From: a bacterium
GTDB lineage: Bacteria > SM23-31
Length of the DNA stretch: 56,122 bases
Reading direction: 5' to 3'
NCBI GenBank assembly: GCA_028278455.1
Contig: JANQEH010000162.1
Location: forward strand, 1-56,122
Under the pieces are notes generated by a model that was given only the letters and a program-made list of their open reading frames with translations, was not told the DNA's origin and made no database searches. This document shows, piece by piece, positions 28,023 to 37,328 of the stretch (positions are counted from its first letter, which is position 1; the number at the start of each line of letters is the position of its first letter). Both the position numbers and the translations under genes were made by a program.

Positions 28023-30155
28023 ATGAATCATCGAAAGTCTATATTGATTTATACGAAATTTTTAATATCAATTTTGATATTTGCATGCCCATTAAAATCA
28101 AATTCCAAACAGATTGATCAATTTTCAGCGCCGATAAACGCAGCAGCTGATCTGGAATGGGATGGACAGAGCATAATTCTGGAATATGGAGGTAAGATTA
28201 TTCTGAGGGCGCAGATTGAGAATTTTTCTGAGGAGAACGACTTCTCAAAAAATGTTGTCAATAATGGCGGCGTGATCAACCAGGTCATGAAATGGACAAC
28301 ACGGGACTGGGAGAATCCTCTTAAGCTTGTAGGCTACATTAGTACCAGCGGGGAAGGTTTTCCCTGCGAGGCAGACCGGAAGAGAACCGGACCGGACATT
28401 GTACGTCATTCCTCGGGGCTCAGCAGCAGTCTTCTTAACAGGGCTGTATATGACAGAAGGAATGACTGGGCTCTTTCCCTGGATTTCCCTTCGGATGTAA
28501 AGATCATTCCGGAGACTTATACGGAAAATGAAAACACATTCAGGATAGAGATCACCGGACATGACATCATACTTAGGTTTAGACCGGCATTTTATAACAG
28601 GCACAGGGGATTAAAGTATTTCAAGCCATGGGAATACAGGGTCTGGCAGGATCCTGTAGTCGGTTGGTGTTCATGGTTTGCATATTTTAAGGACGTTTCC
28701 GAGAAAAAAATGAAGAATGCTGCAGATGTGATCTCCGAGGAATTGTCTCCTTTCGGGTATGAGTATATACAGATGGACGATGGTTTCCAGCAGGAACCTG
28801 CAGGAACTCCTGAGACCTGGCTGATTCCTAATGAAAAATTTCCATCTGGACTGGATAATTTGAGTAAGTACATCCTCGACAAGGGATTGAAACCGGGAAT
28901 CTGGACATATACAAGTTTTCACCAGGAAGACTATGTAAGTGCCAATAGGGATATGTTTGTCTCTGATGAGAACGGTGATCCGGCATACGGTAATTGGGTA
29001 GGGTATATAATGGACGGGACGAATCCGGAGGTTTTCAGCAGGATCATCAGGCCTTTATATGCGGGATTCAGGGAAATGGGATGGAGATATTTCAAAGTTG
29101 ATGCTCTCCGTCATCTCAGATACGAGGGATATAACAGTTTTTCTGACTATTTTAAAGATAAAAATGTGGACCTTGTGGAGACATACCGGACCTTCGTTAA
29201 GACGATAAGGGATGAGATCGGGAGGGATAATTTCATGCTCGGGTGCTGGGGGATCAGGCCGGAGCTGACTGGAATAATTGACGGCTGCAGGATAGGAGGT
29301 GATGGATTCGGATATGCGGGGCTGGTGCAATACAACTCTTTCAATAACGTGGTATGGAGAAACGATCCCGACCATATCGAGCTGTCGAGGGAGGAGGCAT
29401 ACAGGTCATGTATGATTACCTCACTAACGGGTTCATTGTTTATGCTGACCGATAAACCCGAAGTCTACAAAACCGAAATTATCGAGCCTGCAAAGAGAGC
29501 TGTTCCTGTATTGTTTACACTTCCGGGACAGATTTTCGATGTCGATCCGTCACGCTCGATGCATCTTGAAATGGTTGATTCCGAGGTTAGCGGGGACGAG
29601 ATCAGATGGATTGATTCCGACAGGATACCCCGTTGTGATCTGTACCTGCTGGAAATCAACAGAGATTTTGAAAACTGGATGGTTCTGGGCAGAACAGGAG
29701 ATGAAATCCCGGAGATATATTTCAGCCACCTTGGTCTGCCGGACAGCAATGAATACTTTGTTTTCGAGTTCTGGTCGAAAGAGTTGCTGGGAAGTTTTAG
29801 CAATAAGTTTTATACCGGCAGTATAGATCCATTGTACAACTGTCAGTTATTCAGTATCAGGAAAAGAGTTGATTACCCGCAGATCATCGCAACCAACAGA
29901 CACATAACCTGCGGAGGATTCGAACTCGAGATTGTTGATTGGGATAATAGCGTTCTTTCAGGGACCAGCGCCATAGTCGGAAACGATACATATGTGATTT
30001 ATCTCTCAGAGCCTGAAGGTTATTCATACAGTGAATTTATATGCGACAATGCTGATGTGGTTTCTAACACCAGGGATGGGATAATGCGTGTGATCGGAAT
30101 AAAATCAAAAGCAAATACTAAAGTAAACTGGAGTGTAGTATACGCGAAAAATTGA
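28023..30155 (+). CDS. Alpha-galactosidase-like glycoside hydrolase (GH36/GH27 clan)
   Basis: The 710-residue protein has a signal peptide (about 28 residues), a beta-rich N-terminal domain, and a TIM barrel with WCSWFAYF, YIQMDDGFQ, GIWTY, RYFKVDALRH (nucleophile Asp near residue 359) and CRIGGDGFGY (acid/base Asp near residue 424). These are characteristic of clan GH-D melibiases, which release alpha-galactosyl residues; related alpha-N-acetylgalactosaminidases are possible. A beta-sandwich follows at the C-terminus. The start is set at the ATG at 28023 (AAGGA upstream) rather than the adjoining GTG at 28020. Export suggests it acts on polysaccharides or oligosaccharides in the periplasm or outside the cell. 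Confidence 0.85.
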   Translation: MNHRKSILIYTKFLISILIFACPLKSNSKQIDQFSAPINAAADLEWDGQSIILEYGGKIILRAQIENFSEENDFSKNVVNNGGVINQVMKWTTRDWENPLKLVGYISTSGEGFPCEADRKRTGPDIVRHSSGLSSSLLNRAVYDRRNDWALSLDFPSDVKIIPETYTENENTFRIEITGHDIILRFRPAFYNRHRGLKYFKPWEYRVWQDPVVGWCSWFAYFKDVSEKKMKNAADVISEELSPFGYEYIQMDDGFQQEPAGTPETWLIPNEKFPSGLDNLSKYILDKGLKPGIWTYTSFHQEDYVSANRDMFVSDENGDPAYGNWVGYIMDGTNPEVFSRIIRPLYAGFREMGWRYFKVDALRHLRYEGYNSFSDYFKDKNVDLVETYRTFVKTIRDEIGRDNFMLGCWGIRPELTGIIDGCRIGGDGFGYAGLVQYNSFNNVVWRNDPDHIELSREEAYRSCMITSLTGSLFMLTDKPEVYKTEIIEPAKRAVPVLFTLPGQIFDVDPSRSMHLEMVDSEVSGDEIRWIDSDRIPRCDLYLLEINRDFENWMVLGRTGDEIPEIYFSHLGLPDSNEYFVFEFWSKELLGSFSNKFYTGSIDPLYNCQLFSIRKRVDYPQIIATNRHITCGGFELEIVDWDNSVLSGTSAIVGNDTYVIYLSEPEGYSYSEFICDNADVVSNTRDGIMRVIGIKSKANTKVNWSVVYAKN

Positions 30156-30316
30156 TCTGAAAACTATATTAATGCGATTATTTATATCAAACACAAAGTT
30201 GCCTATCCCGGCAATGGCCATAGTATGTATGTGTTATTCAATCTACTATTTTCTACTTTTGACAAAGACTGCAGAAAAAAAGAAGCGATAGCTAACCGGC
30301 TTGAATTAATTTTACC

Positions 30317-31801
30317 TTATATCAGTTGTTCGGGGCTGGCGAAGTCCAGCTCAGATCCCGACAGACATTTTAATGCATGCAGCAGTAAAACGCCGGTAAT
30401 TGCGCCAATACCCAGGATAAGGATCCAGGAGAGGTAAATTTCGGGTCCGTAGTGCCAGTATTGCTGGAGTACTTTCCACACTGCGAATGCAGAAATAATT
30501 GTGCCTATATTCCATCCGACACAATTAGCTGACCTAATGTCATCACTCAGGATCAGCGAAATTGATATTACGATCATGTAAACTAGCAGTCCTGAGGCTA
30601 AAACTACGGGGATAGAAGAAAGTTTTATATAGAAAAAGTCAGGAAAGATAAATCTGACAATCATTATAACAAGTGTTAATGTAATAAACCTTTTTATTGC
30701 TGCATACAGATATGAGAAGAGAACAATAACTGCAAATTTCTTCCTCGAGTCATACCTGGATTGATGTCTGAGCATTGCGAGCCTGTTCCTGTGTTGAAGG
30801 AATTCCAGTGAGAGTCTCGCAGCATCCGAATAGTAAGCTACTAAGGTTATCACCGATGGAGGCAGCATATATAAAAGCACACCTGAAAAACGTTCTGACA
30901 TCATAATAGATAAAAGATATACAATACCGTTTACTGCTAATACTAAAACTAATAAAGTATAAATCCATACGGATATTCTTGGATTGAAAAGACTGTACTG
31001 GAAGAGTTCAGCCTGTCGCAATACTGTAAGGGAATCCGTTGCAGCCTTTTTTAAAGATCCGATCAGTTTTGTCTCCGCCAGTTTTAAGACACCCGGATTT
31101 GCTTCATCATAACGAGTTCTATTCATCGGATCAGAACCGCTGTTTTCTCCATATGCCGTATCACTGATACGTAGTTTAGAATACAAAATTTTTGCTCTGT
31201 GAAAAAACCACAACGCTGACAGGAGAATTATCGGAGATAAATTGTGATCACGAATAAACCTAATGAGCTTTGGGAACTGTGAGTCAAGTCCTTTGCCAAG
31301 CGGGAATCCCAGAAGCACATAAGAACCAATTATTATACCGAGTCCGAGAAGCATAGTATTTTTGCCGCCCTTTCTTTTCGACTTGTTATTTGCAAACGGC
31401 ATTTCATTGAAAACCAGGATTGTACCTGTAATGATCAGCAGCATTGATATATGAGGAAGGATGGGCAGGCCAAGATAAATCACACTGAAAACGGGTAGCG
31501 CAAAAAATGGAAAATACACAATTCCTGCAGCAAGAAAGTAATATGACATTTTATCCGGGATCAAATTTCCTGAATTGAATTTTATTAGTCTTTGTGTCTG
31601 AGTTACAAGCTGAGAAGCTACCATAATAAGAGCCAGCAGGAAGAAATGCCAGGTTGAGAAGAAATCGTCGTGAAAACCGTCTGTTCCTGCAAATACTTTC
31701 AGGGAACCAACAATAAAATATACTATTCCTAAGGCGAAATTGAACAGGTGGATAAACTCCATCTGTGTGTATGAGACTAAAATGTATTTAATAGTTTTCA
31801 T
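30317..31801 (-). CDS. ABC transporter membrane protein (YtrC/D-like)
   Basis: The 494-residue protein has about ten to twelve membrane helices in two groups, separated by a cytoplasmic loop of about 90 residues (near 210-290). It overlaps the ATPase gene by four bases (ATGA-type), and a GntR regulator precedes that gene, so it is the permease of a YtrABC-like exporter. In Firmicutes such sets respond to cell-wall antibiotics. The protein shows no close motif beyond the helix pattern, so the assignment rests on context. Confidence 0.75.
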   Translation of the reverse strand: MKTIKYILVSYTQMEFIHLFNFALGIVYFIVGSLKVFAGTDGFHDDFFSTWHFFLLALIMVASQLVTQTQRLIKFNSGNLIPDKMSYYFLAAGIVYFPFFALPVFSVIYLGLPILPHISMLLIITGTILVFNEMPFANNKSKRKGGKNTMLLGLGIIIGSYVLLGFPLGKGLDSQFPKLIRFIRDHNLSPIILLSALWFFHRAKILYSKLRISDTAYGENSGSDPMNRTRYDEANPGVLKLAETKLIGSLKKAATDSLTVLRQAELFQYSLFNPRISVWIYTLLVLVLAVNGIVYLLSIMMSERFSGVLLYMLPPSVITLVAYYSDAARLSLEFLQHRNRLAMLRHQSRYDSRKKFAVIVLFSYLYAAIKRFITLTLVIMIVRFIFPDFFYIKLSSIPVVLASGLLVYMIVISISLILSDDIRSANCVGWNIGTIISAFAVWKVLQQYWHYGPEIYLSWILILGIGAITGVLLLHALKCLSGSELDFASPEQLI

Positions 31802-32676
31802 TTGTTCAGCTCCAGGAAGATTTCTTCAAGATTCAGTTGTTCGATGGTTACAAATGCGGAAAGATCTCTGCCGATCTGCTGAATTTCTTCCTCCTCAAAC
31901 CCATTCACGGTGAATGTAGCAGTTGTTTTGTTAACGTAACTGCTGATTACATTATTCATTGGAATCATTTCCGGTAAATCAGAGGTGGACTGAAAATGAA
32001 TCCGGCGAATATTGTCTTTCAGGTCAGACAGGTTTCCTTTGTATGCTATTTCCCCTTCCTTCAGCAGGACTATATCGGCTGCGATCCGTTCCAGGTCGGA
32101 CATAATATGAGTAGAAAACAGCATAGTTTTGTTCTGGTCGAGATTCATCTCGATAAGTCTCTTGATGAAATACCTTCTCGATGCGGGATCCAGGCTTGCA
32201 ACCGGTTCGTCAAGGATCAGTACCTCCGGATCATGTCCGAGAGCCATTATTATAGCGAGTTTCTGCTTTTCTCCTTCGGACAAAGTGCTGATCTTTGCAT
32301 CCGGATCGAGATCCCATTCTCCCAGAAGAGAGTCAATAAATTTCATGTTCCAGTTAGAGTAAAAGGCGCCGGTATAATCGAGCATTGACCGGATCTTAAG
32401 CCATTTCATGGATACCGGATCCTGGGGCACATAACCTATCCTGTGCCGGACATCATTACTCAGTTCCCATGAATTTTCAAACAACATTGACGATGTACCG
32501 CTGCTCGGTTTAAGAAATCCCAGTAGACATTTGATAAGAGTAGTTTTCCCTGCGCCGTTCTTCCCGATTAATCCCGTAATTGTACCCCTGGGAATCTCAA
32601 TATCTACTGATTTCAGAACAATTTTATCACCGAATTTCTTGCTCAATTTATTTATGCTGATAACGGTTTCACTCAT
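31798..32676 (-). CDS. ABC transporter ATP-binding protein (YtrB-like)
   Basis: The 292-residue ATPase has all nucleotide-binding motifs: Walker A GLIGKNGAGKTTLIK, the Q-loop YVPQD, the signature LSEGEKQKL, Walker B VLILDEPVASLD and the switch His in FSTHIMSDLE. The C-terminal 80 residues form the accessory domain usual in exporter ATPases. It overlaps both the GntR gene (by eight bases) and the permease gene (by four bases), so the three are co-translated. Confidence 0.92.
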   Translation of the reverse strand: MSETVISINKLSKKFGDKIVLKSVDIEIPRGTITGLIGKNGAGKTTLIKCLLGFLKPSSGTSSMLFENSWELSNDVRHRIGYVPQDPVSMKWLKIRSMLDYTGAFYSNWNMKFIDSLLGEWDLDPDAKISTLSEGEKQKLAIIMALGHDPEVLILDEPVASLDPASRRYFIKRLIEMNLDQNKTMLFSTHIMSDLERIAADIVLLKEGEIAYKGNLSDLKDNIRRIHFQSTSDLPEMIPMNNVISSYVNKTTATFTVNGFEEEEIQQIGRDLSAFVTIEQLNLEEIFLELNK

Positions 32677-33070
32677 TTTTTTCCTCCAATAATTCGGATA
32701 GCAGTTCCATAATTGATTCTTTCGGCAGAGCCAACTGTCCGGCCTGTGTTACAGCCTCTTCAAGAATCGGACGGATTATTTCTAGCCGCTTCCGGATGTC
32801 CTTAGAAGAGTCCTGCCCTGATGCTACGATCATTCCTTTACCGCGCATCCTCTCAAGCACACCGCCTGCTTCGAGCATGCTGTATGCCTTAGATATTGTC
32901 ATAGGATTCACCTCTAATTCACCTGCTGCCTGTCTGACAGAGGGAAGTTCATCACCTGGTTTCAGAAATCCACTGATAACGAGCCTGCTTACCTGGTCAA
33001 TTATCTGCCTGTAGATAGGAGTTCCCGAACTTGGCTGTATCTGAAACATAAGTGAAGACTGTGAATTCAT
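32669..33070 (-). CDS. GntR family transcriptional regulator (YtrA subfamily)
   Basis: The product is about 133 aa: a GntR winged helix (GTPIYRQIIDQV, LPSVRQAAGELEVNPMTISKAYSMLEAGGV, GMIVA) with only a short C-terminal helical tail, which is the YtrA subfamily layout. These regulators control the adjoining ABC transporter genes. The start is uncertain; the ATG at 33070 is used, because an upstream extension to 33115 would translate an apparent operator (33095-33114). It shares an operon with the ATPase and permease. Confidence 0.88.
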   Translation of the reverse strand: MNSQSSLMFQIQPSSGTPIYRQIIDQVSRLVISGFLKPGDELPSVRQAAGELEVNPMTISKAYSMLEAGGVLERMRGKGMIVASGQDSSKDIRKRLEIIRPILEEAVTQAGQLALPKESIMELLSELLEEKNE

Positions 33071-33094
33071 AATATCCGGTCTCATCTGTATAAC

Positions 33095-33114
33095 TGTATT
33101 ACTATAATAATACA
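33095..33114. promoter_or_regulatory. Operator-like dyad upstream of the GntR gene
   Basis: TGTATTA (33095-33101) and TAATACA (33108-33114) form a perfect dyad with 7-base arms and a 6-base spacer. It lies 25 bases upstream of the preferred GntR start. YtrA-type regulators bind comparable dyads to control their own operon. Confidence 0.5.
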
Positions 33115-33174
33115 CTTAAATTAGGAAAAAGTTTCGCACTTTCCAAACAATTTCTTAAATAAAATTGAATATTT

Positions 33175-33204
33175 TTGTAAATCCGAGGTTAAAATTTGTA
33201 TATT
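33175..33204 (+). promoter_or_regulatory. Sigma-70-like promoter of the beta-lactamase-fold gene
   Basis: TTGTAA at 33175-33180 and TATATT at 33199-33204 have an 18-base spacer, about 50 bases before the start at 33255. The extended AATTTGTATATTC context matches the other promoters in the window. Confidence 0.4.
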
Positions 33205-33254
33205 CCTTAAGTTGTAAATACCTAAACGGACTAATTATCAGATGGGAGACTGTA

Positions 33255-34436
33255 ATGAGATCAAATGAAATAATGTGCATCAGGGTGTTCCGCGGATCGA
33301 TAATTCTAATATTGTTATTAAGTATTATCACCCCTCATGTGCTTTCGGCTCAGAGTGTTTACTATCCCGGAAAATGGGGAGAATGGGAAAAGAAAGATCC
33401 CTCAGAAGTCGGAATGGATCCAGCTCTGATTGAGCAGGCAGTAAAGCTGGCAATAGATAGTGAGTATCAGGGATCGAAGGACCTTGCGCACCAGGTAGCG
33501 ATATCTTTTGCGAATGAGCCATACAATTCGATTGTCGGCCCGACTAAGGAACGGGGATCGCAGAACGGGATCATTGTAAAGGATGGTTACATCATAAAAG
33601 AATGGGGTGATACTAAAAGGATCGATATGACCTTCAGTGTAACGAAAAGCTATCTTTCTACTGTTGCCGGGCTTGCACTTGATAAAGGCATGATCCGGGA
33701 TGTCCACGACTTTGTTAAGGACTATGTGCGCGACGGAAAATTCGATTCGGATCACAATTCAAAGATCACCTGGGAACATCTATTGAACCAGTCATCAGAC
33801 TGGTCGGGTGTTCTATGGGACAAACCTGACTGGGCAGACAGGCCGGGTAGAAGAAGGATAGGAGATAAAGGAAACGAGCGCGAGCTGTTCGAACCGGGAA
33901 CGAAATACAAATATAACGATGTTCGTGTGAACCTTCTTGCATATTCACTCCTGATGGTCATGCGTGAACCTCTGCCGGAAATCCTCCGTGAAGAGATAAT
34001 GGATCCTATAGGTGCATCTCCAACATGGAGATGGCATGGATATAAGAATTCATGGGTAACTTTGGATGGGCAGCATATCCAGTCTGTATCGGGTGGTGGA
34101 CACTGGGGAGGAGGATTCTTCATCTGTACCCGCGATCATGCCAGGTTTGGTTATCTCTTCCTCAGGAATGGAAAATGGAAAAATGAACAGCTGATATCAG
34201 AGAGATGGATAGAATTGCTCAGGCAGCCATCCCCTGCAAATCCTTCATACGGGTATATGTGGTGGCTGAATACAGACAAAAAAAGGCTTCCGGATGCGAC
34301 CGAATCAGCTTTTTATGCTGCCGGTTTCGGGGGGAACTACATATATGTCGACCAGGAACATGATCTGCTTGTCGTTCTAAGATGGTGCCCGGCCGTTAAT
34401 GATGTAGTTAAACTGGTGCTTGAGTCGATAAAGTAA
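33255..34436 (+). CDS. Secreted serine hydrolase of the beta-lactamase / penicillin-binding fold
   Basis: The 393-residue protein has a signal peptide (IILILLLSIITPHVLSA) and the class C beta-lactamase-like SxxK motif in FSVTKSYLS (Ser near residue 128). YKYNDVRVN occupies the position of the usual YxN motif, and GFGGNY lies near the C-terminus. Members include esterases, D-amino-acid hydrolases and 6-aminohexanoate hydrolases; resistance to antibiotics should not be assumed. The start at 33255 was chosen for the GGGAG upstream and the signal peptide; a 30-residue upstream extension exists but is unlikely. It ends just before a repeat array and a terminator. Confidence 0.85.
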   Translation: MRSNEIMCIRVFRGSIILILLLSIITPHVLSAQSVYYPGKWGEWEKKDPSEVGMDPALIEQAVKLAIDSEYQGSKDLAHQVAISFANEPYNSIVGPTKERGSQNGIIVKDGYIIKEWGDTKRIDMTFSVTKSYLSTVAGLALDKGMIRDVHDFVKDYVRDGKFDSDHNSKITWEHLLNQSSDWSGVLWDKPDWADRPGRRRIGDKGNERELFEPGTKYKYNDVRVNLLAYSLLMVMREPLPEILREEIMDPIGASPTWRWHGYKNSWVTLDGQHIQSVSGGGHWGGGFFICTRDHARFGYLFLRNGKWKNEQLISERWIELLRQPSPANPSYGYMWWLNTDKKRLPDATESAFYAAGFGGNYIYVDQEHDLLVVLRWCPAVNDVVKLVLESIK

Positions 34437-34465
34437 AAAGAGATCAATCAGAGTAGTTTGTAGAC

Positions 34466-34625
34466 CTTTCTGAGATTTCTCCGCTTCATCCTTCGCAAGC
34501 TCAGGATTCAGGTCGAAATGGCAGACTCGTTAGATATTTTGTCATTTTGAGCAAGGCATCGAACCAGCAGGGCAGGACGGGCAAGTCGAGAAATGCGAAT
34601 AGGAAGGTGGATATATCTCAGAAAG
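34466..34625. repeat. Inverted-repeat-bounded 160-bp element containing two interspersed repeat copies
   Basis: CTTTCTGAGAT (34466-34476) and ATCTCAGAAAG (34615-34625) are perfect 11-base inverted ends. Inside, 34467-34528 is a reversed copy of the repeat at 16180-16243 (GAGATTTCTCCGC...TCGAAATGGCAGA). 34541-34596 is a third, forward, degenerate copy (GTCATTTTGAGC...GTCGAGAAATGCG). The layout is MITE- or REP-like and can fold into a long hairpin. No transposase is present. Confidence 0.55.
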
Positions 34626-34640
34626 TCAGAATGAAATAAA

Positions 34641-34668
34641 AAAAAGCCCTTCAGAAGGAGGGCTTTTT
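34641..34668. terminator. Bidirectional rho-independent terminator
   Basis: AAAAAGCCCT pairs with AGGGCTTTTT around the 8-base loop TCAGAAGG. The A and T runs on both sides suit termination for both converging genes (33255-34436 and 34689-35795). Confidence 0.85.
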
Positions 34669-34688
34669 CTTTATCTATATAATTACCA

Positions 34689-35795
34689 TTAAGTTTCTTC
34701 TGCCTGTTTCATGTTTAATACAACCTTAATCATCCAGCCGAGGGAGATCATACCGAGAATAAGCATGAGAATGAATACTGCAAACAACTCGGTCTGGATC
34801 GCTGATTCAAGCTGGTTTATCTTGAAGTATGGTTCAAGATAAGCATCGCGGAGCTGATGGCGCATTATTACCATGAACAGCAGGATAGTTAGCAATTCAC
34901 CTGCTGTATTCCATACATGCTTTTTATTTGACGGATCTTTTCCTGCTTTTCTGGCAGTTGTTAATACTTTTACAGCTACTACAAGAGACAGTATAAAAAG
35001 CAGAGTCGCCAGCTTATTCTGTCCCATAAATATCATCCAGACACGTTTGGGATTAGCGAACATAAAGAGGAAACCTATCACAATATTGATCATTGTTGTA
35101 TAGAAGAAGACCTTTGATCCGTATTTTACTGCCCACTCTGACCATTCACGGTCCCCTGTCTTTCCTCTGATACCGATGATCATAGTCCAAACACCGGTTA
35201 CAGCCAGGGCGCCCAGAAAAATATGGAGATACCTCGGGTAGATCTGAATATCCCACCAGTTCAAAGTGCCTGTTGAAGGTGATTTGAAATAATGCTCGTA
35301 CCACTGTTCAGGCCTAAGCATCAATGTCATGTTGTTTACAAAAAAGAATGCGATGACCATGAAGATGACGGATACAACACCTGTTACCAACACCCTTTGA
35401 TTACTAACCCTATCCCATTTAAACTTCAAAAGATAAGTGCCGTAATATCCAATTATCACCAGTGGTATAACAGAGAACCAGAAAATAGCCATTAGAATTG
35501 ATGAAGAATATAGCAGGTGGCCATACAAGGTTTGAACAAAGAGAAGTGGAGCCACACCGAAATTAACTGCAACAGCGATTACTGCAGGTGTGAAACTGAA
35601 GAGTTTCTTTGATAAATGCACTTTCTTAGGATCGTTCTTTTTAAAGATAATATTGAACGCAGACAGGACTGTTCCTCCGAGAAGCAAATTCATGAAAATC
35701 AGGTGCACCAGGAACGTAAGAATCAGCAGTGGGAGTATCACCCAGTATGGTGCGGGTATCGGTAAAGTGTTCGGAGAGGTTATTATAGGTTCCAT
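34689..35795 (-). CDS. CydA-like membrane subunit (CydA' type) of a bd-family oxidase-like complex
   Basis: The 368-residue protein has about nine membrane helices. Its first helix contains VHLIFMNLLLGG, which aligns with the HFLFVPLTLG region of E. coli CydA, where the His ligates haem b595; here His31 is the counterpart. The larger neighbour has a matching THVFISHFAIGGG, so the two genes look like diverged copies, as in CydAA'-type pairs. It lacks a c-type haem motif and an obvious quinol-binding Q-loop. It lies 6 bases after the larger gene. Function as an oxidase subunit is inferred; another acceptor is possible. Confidence 0.7.
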   Translation of the reverse strand: MEPIITSPNTLPIPAPYWVILPLLILTFLVHLIFMNLLLGGTVLSAFNIIFKKNDPKKVHLSKKLFSFTPAVIAVAVNFGVAPLLFVQTLYGHLLYSSSILMAIFWFSVIPLVIIGYYGTYLLKFKWDRVSNQRVLVTGVVSVIFMVIAFFFVNNMTLMLRPEQWYEHYFKSPSTGTLNWWDIQIYPRYLHIFLGALAVTGVWTMIIGIRGKTGDREWSEWAVKYGSKVFFYTTMINIVIGFLFMFANPKRVWMIFMGQNKLATLLFILSLVVAVKVLTTARKAGKDPSNKKHVWNTAGELLTILLFMVIMRHQLRDAYLEPYFKINQLESAIQTELFAVFILMLILGMISLGWMIKVVLNMKQAEET

Positions 35796-35801
35796 ATAAC
35801 G

Positions 35802-37328
35802 TTATCTCCTTTCCTGATTTTGTTCATTACCGAAATACCAGGAGGCTATGTACTCTGCCAGCATCCTTGCTTCTTCGTCCGTACCGGACCATGGCGCCAT
35901 TTTCTTCTGCATACTGCCGAGGGCCGGTATTCTTTTCAATAGCGACTCCCTGTCATGCACATTCAGGAGGCTGTTAAGATTCCTGTATTCTCCGGTTTTG
36001 TTATGGCAGATATTACACCTTTTATTGAATACCTCCTCGCCTGAAGAGATCTTGAAATCAGGTTCGGTAATGCTGTGGAGATATTCTGCCAGCACCTCTC
36101 TTTCGCTCTCATTGCCCGGGAATGGAGGCATTTTCCCCTTTAACAGCTCAAGTCTTTGGATAACCTCGGATATAAAATCCTTATTAAGACCGTTAAGTGT
36201 TTTCTTGAGTCCTTTGTAACCATTAATCGAATGGCAGTTCCTGCATGCTACTCTGAAAACCTCTTTCCCGGCAGCGAGACGGTCAGTTGTATCTTTATTT
36301 TCAACCCATTTTGCGTATTGAAGCACACCCCCGGTTTCCTTTATCACCGGGTATTCTTCAGGCCTCAAAGAATTTACATACATGTAACCGTAGATAACAT
36401 ACGGCTTTCTTGCTGATTCCCTGACAAATTCGAATGAACCGAATGCAATGAATGCTACAAATCCAAGAACGAATGCCATGCTTTTATGAAAATACTTCGG
36501 AACAACAATCGGGATCAATGAGAGAATTAATAGAACTCCTCCGGAGATCGCAAGTGCTAAAGATGCATTCCAGGTAGTCGGCAGTCTTTTTGACAGGATC
36601 TCGGTAACATCGAGCGGCAGATTATAATAATACCAGACCATTGAGGGGATTGCGAATGCCAGACCGGTCAGGATCCAGATCCCTGCATACCTTATGATCT
36701 TTCTTCCGGTTTCTTTGTCTTTCATGAATGATGCTGTCACGAGAGCATATACACCGGCCAGAGCTACGCAAATGAAAGTCCGGGTGAAAAGAGACGGCAG
36801 GAAAGTTACGTTAAATGCTCCTTCCCAAACGTTTCTGGTTTCAAGCCAGACGTTTGGAGTAAGCATGAATGTCAGTATTCCGTTGATCACTACAAGGGAA
36901 AGGAATGCCGTAATAAAATATATCCACCCTATTATGAAATGATTTTTCTGTGATACCCGGTTCCATGTCGTGTAATATACTACTCCGGCGACTACTTCGA
37001 CCAGGAAAAAAACCCATTCGATAGCCCACGCCCAAACAAAAGTGTGTATCAGAGCTATTGTTGCGGCAGGATTAATCAAACCGATAGTAAACCATATACC
37101 CACACCGCTGATGGCACCGAAAACAAGTGTAACCAGCGCAAAGAATTTACTGTGCAGCTTTACATACTGCATTATCTTGTTGTCTTTTTTTATGTAGGCA
37201 TAATACTCGGTGAGAATAAGGAAAAAACCGCCGCCTATCGCAAAATGAGAAATAAATACATGAGTAATAGCGACCATGGCGATTAAAAGACCGAAGCCAA
37301 GATCCATTTCCCAGATAGGATAGTTCAT
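35802..37328 (-). CDS. CydA-like bd-family oxidase subunit fused to two cytochrome c domains
   Basis: Residues of about 1-330 form a membrane domain of about nine helices. It has His23 in THVFISH (haem ligand position of CydA), acidic residues Glu104 and Glu111, and RESARKPYVI near residue 303, which corresponds to the GRQPW region of CydA. Residues of about 345-500 hold two mono-haem cytochrome c domains: CRNCH (362-366) with Met400, and CNICH (438-442) with Met477. This suggests electrons enter from cytochrome c rather than quinol, as proposed for the OR-C families of the bd superfamily. It is the first gene of the operon and divergent from alternative complex III. Confidence 0.78.
   Translation of the reverse strand: MNYPIWEMDLGFGLLIAMVAITHVFISHFAIGGGFFLILTEYYAYIKKDNKIMQYVKLHSKFFALVTLVFGAISGVGIWFTIGLINPAATIALIHTFVWAWAIEWVFFLVEVVAGVVYYTTWNRVSQKNHFIIGWIYFITAFLSLVVINGILTFMLTPNVWLETRNVWEGAFNVTFLPSLFTRTFICVALAGVYALVTASFMKDKETGRKIIRYAGIWILTGLAFAIPSMVWYYYNLPLDVTEILSKRLPTTWNASLALAISGGVLLILSLIPIVVPKYFHKSMAFVLGFVAFIAFGSFEFVRESARKPYVIYGYMYVNSLRPEEYPVIKETGGVLQYAKWVENKDTTDRLAAGKEVFRVACRNCHSINGYKGLKKTLNGLNKDFISEVIQRLELLKGKMPPFPGNESEREVLAEYLHSITEPDFKISSGEEVFNKRCNICHNKTGEYRNLNSLLNVHDRESLLKRIPALGSMQKKMAPWSGTDEEARMLAEYIASWYFGNEQNQERR

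Noticed and set aside
30225..30437. 70-codon plus-strand frame after the alpha-galactosidase gene
   Set aside because: It overlaps the 3' end of the permease gene on the other strand and has no credible protein features.
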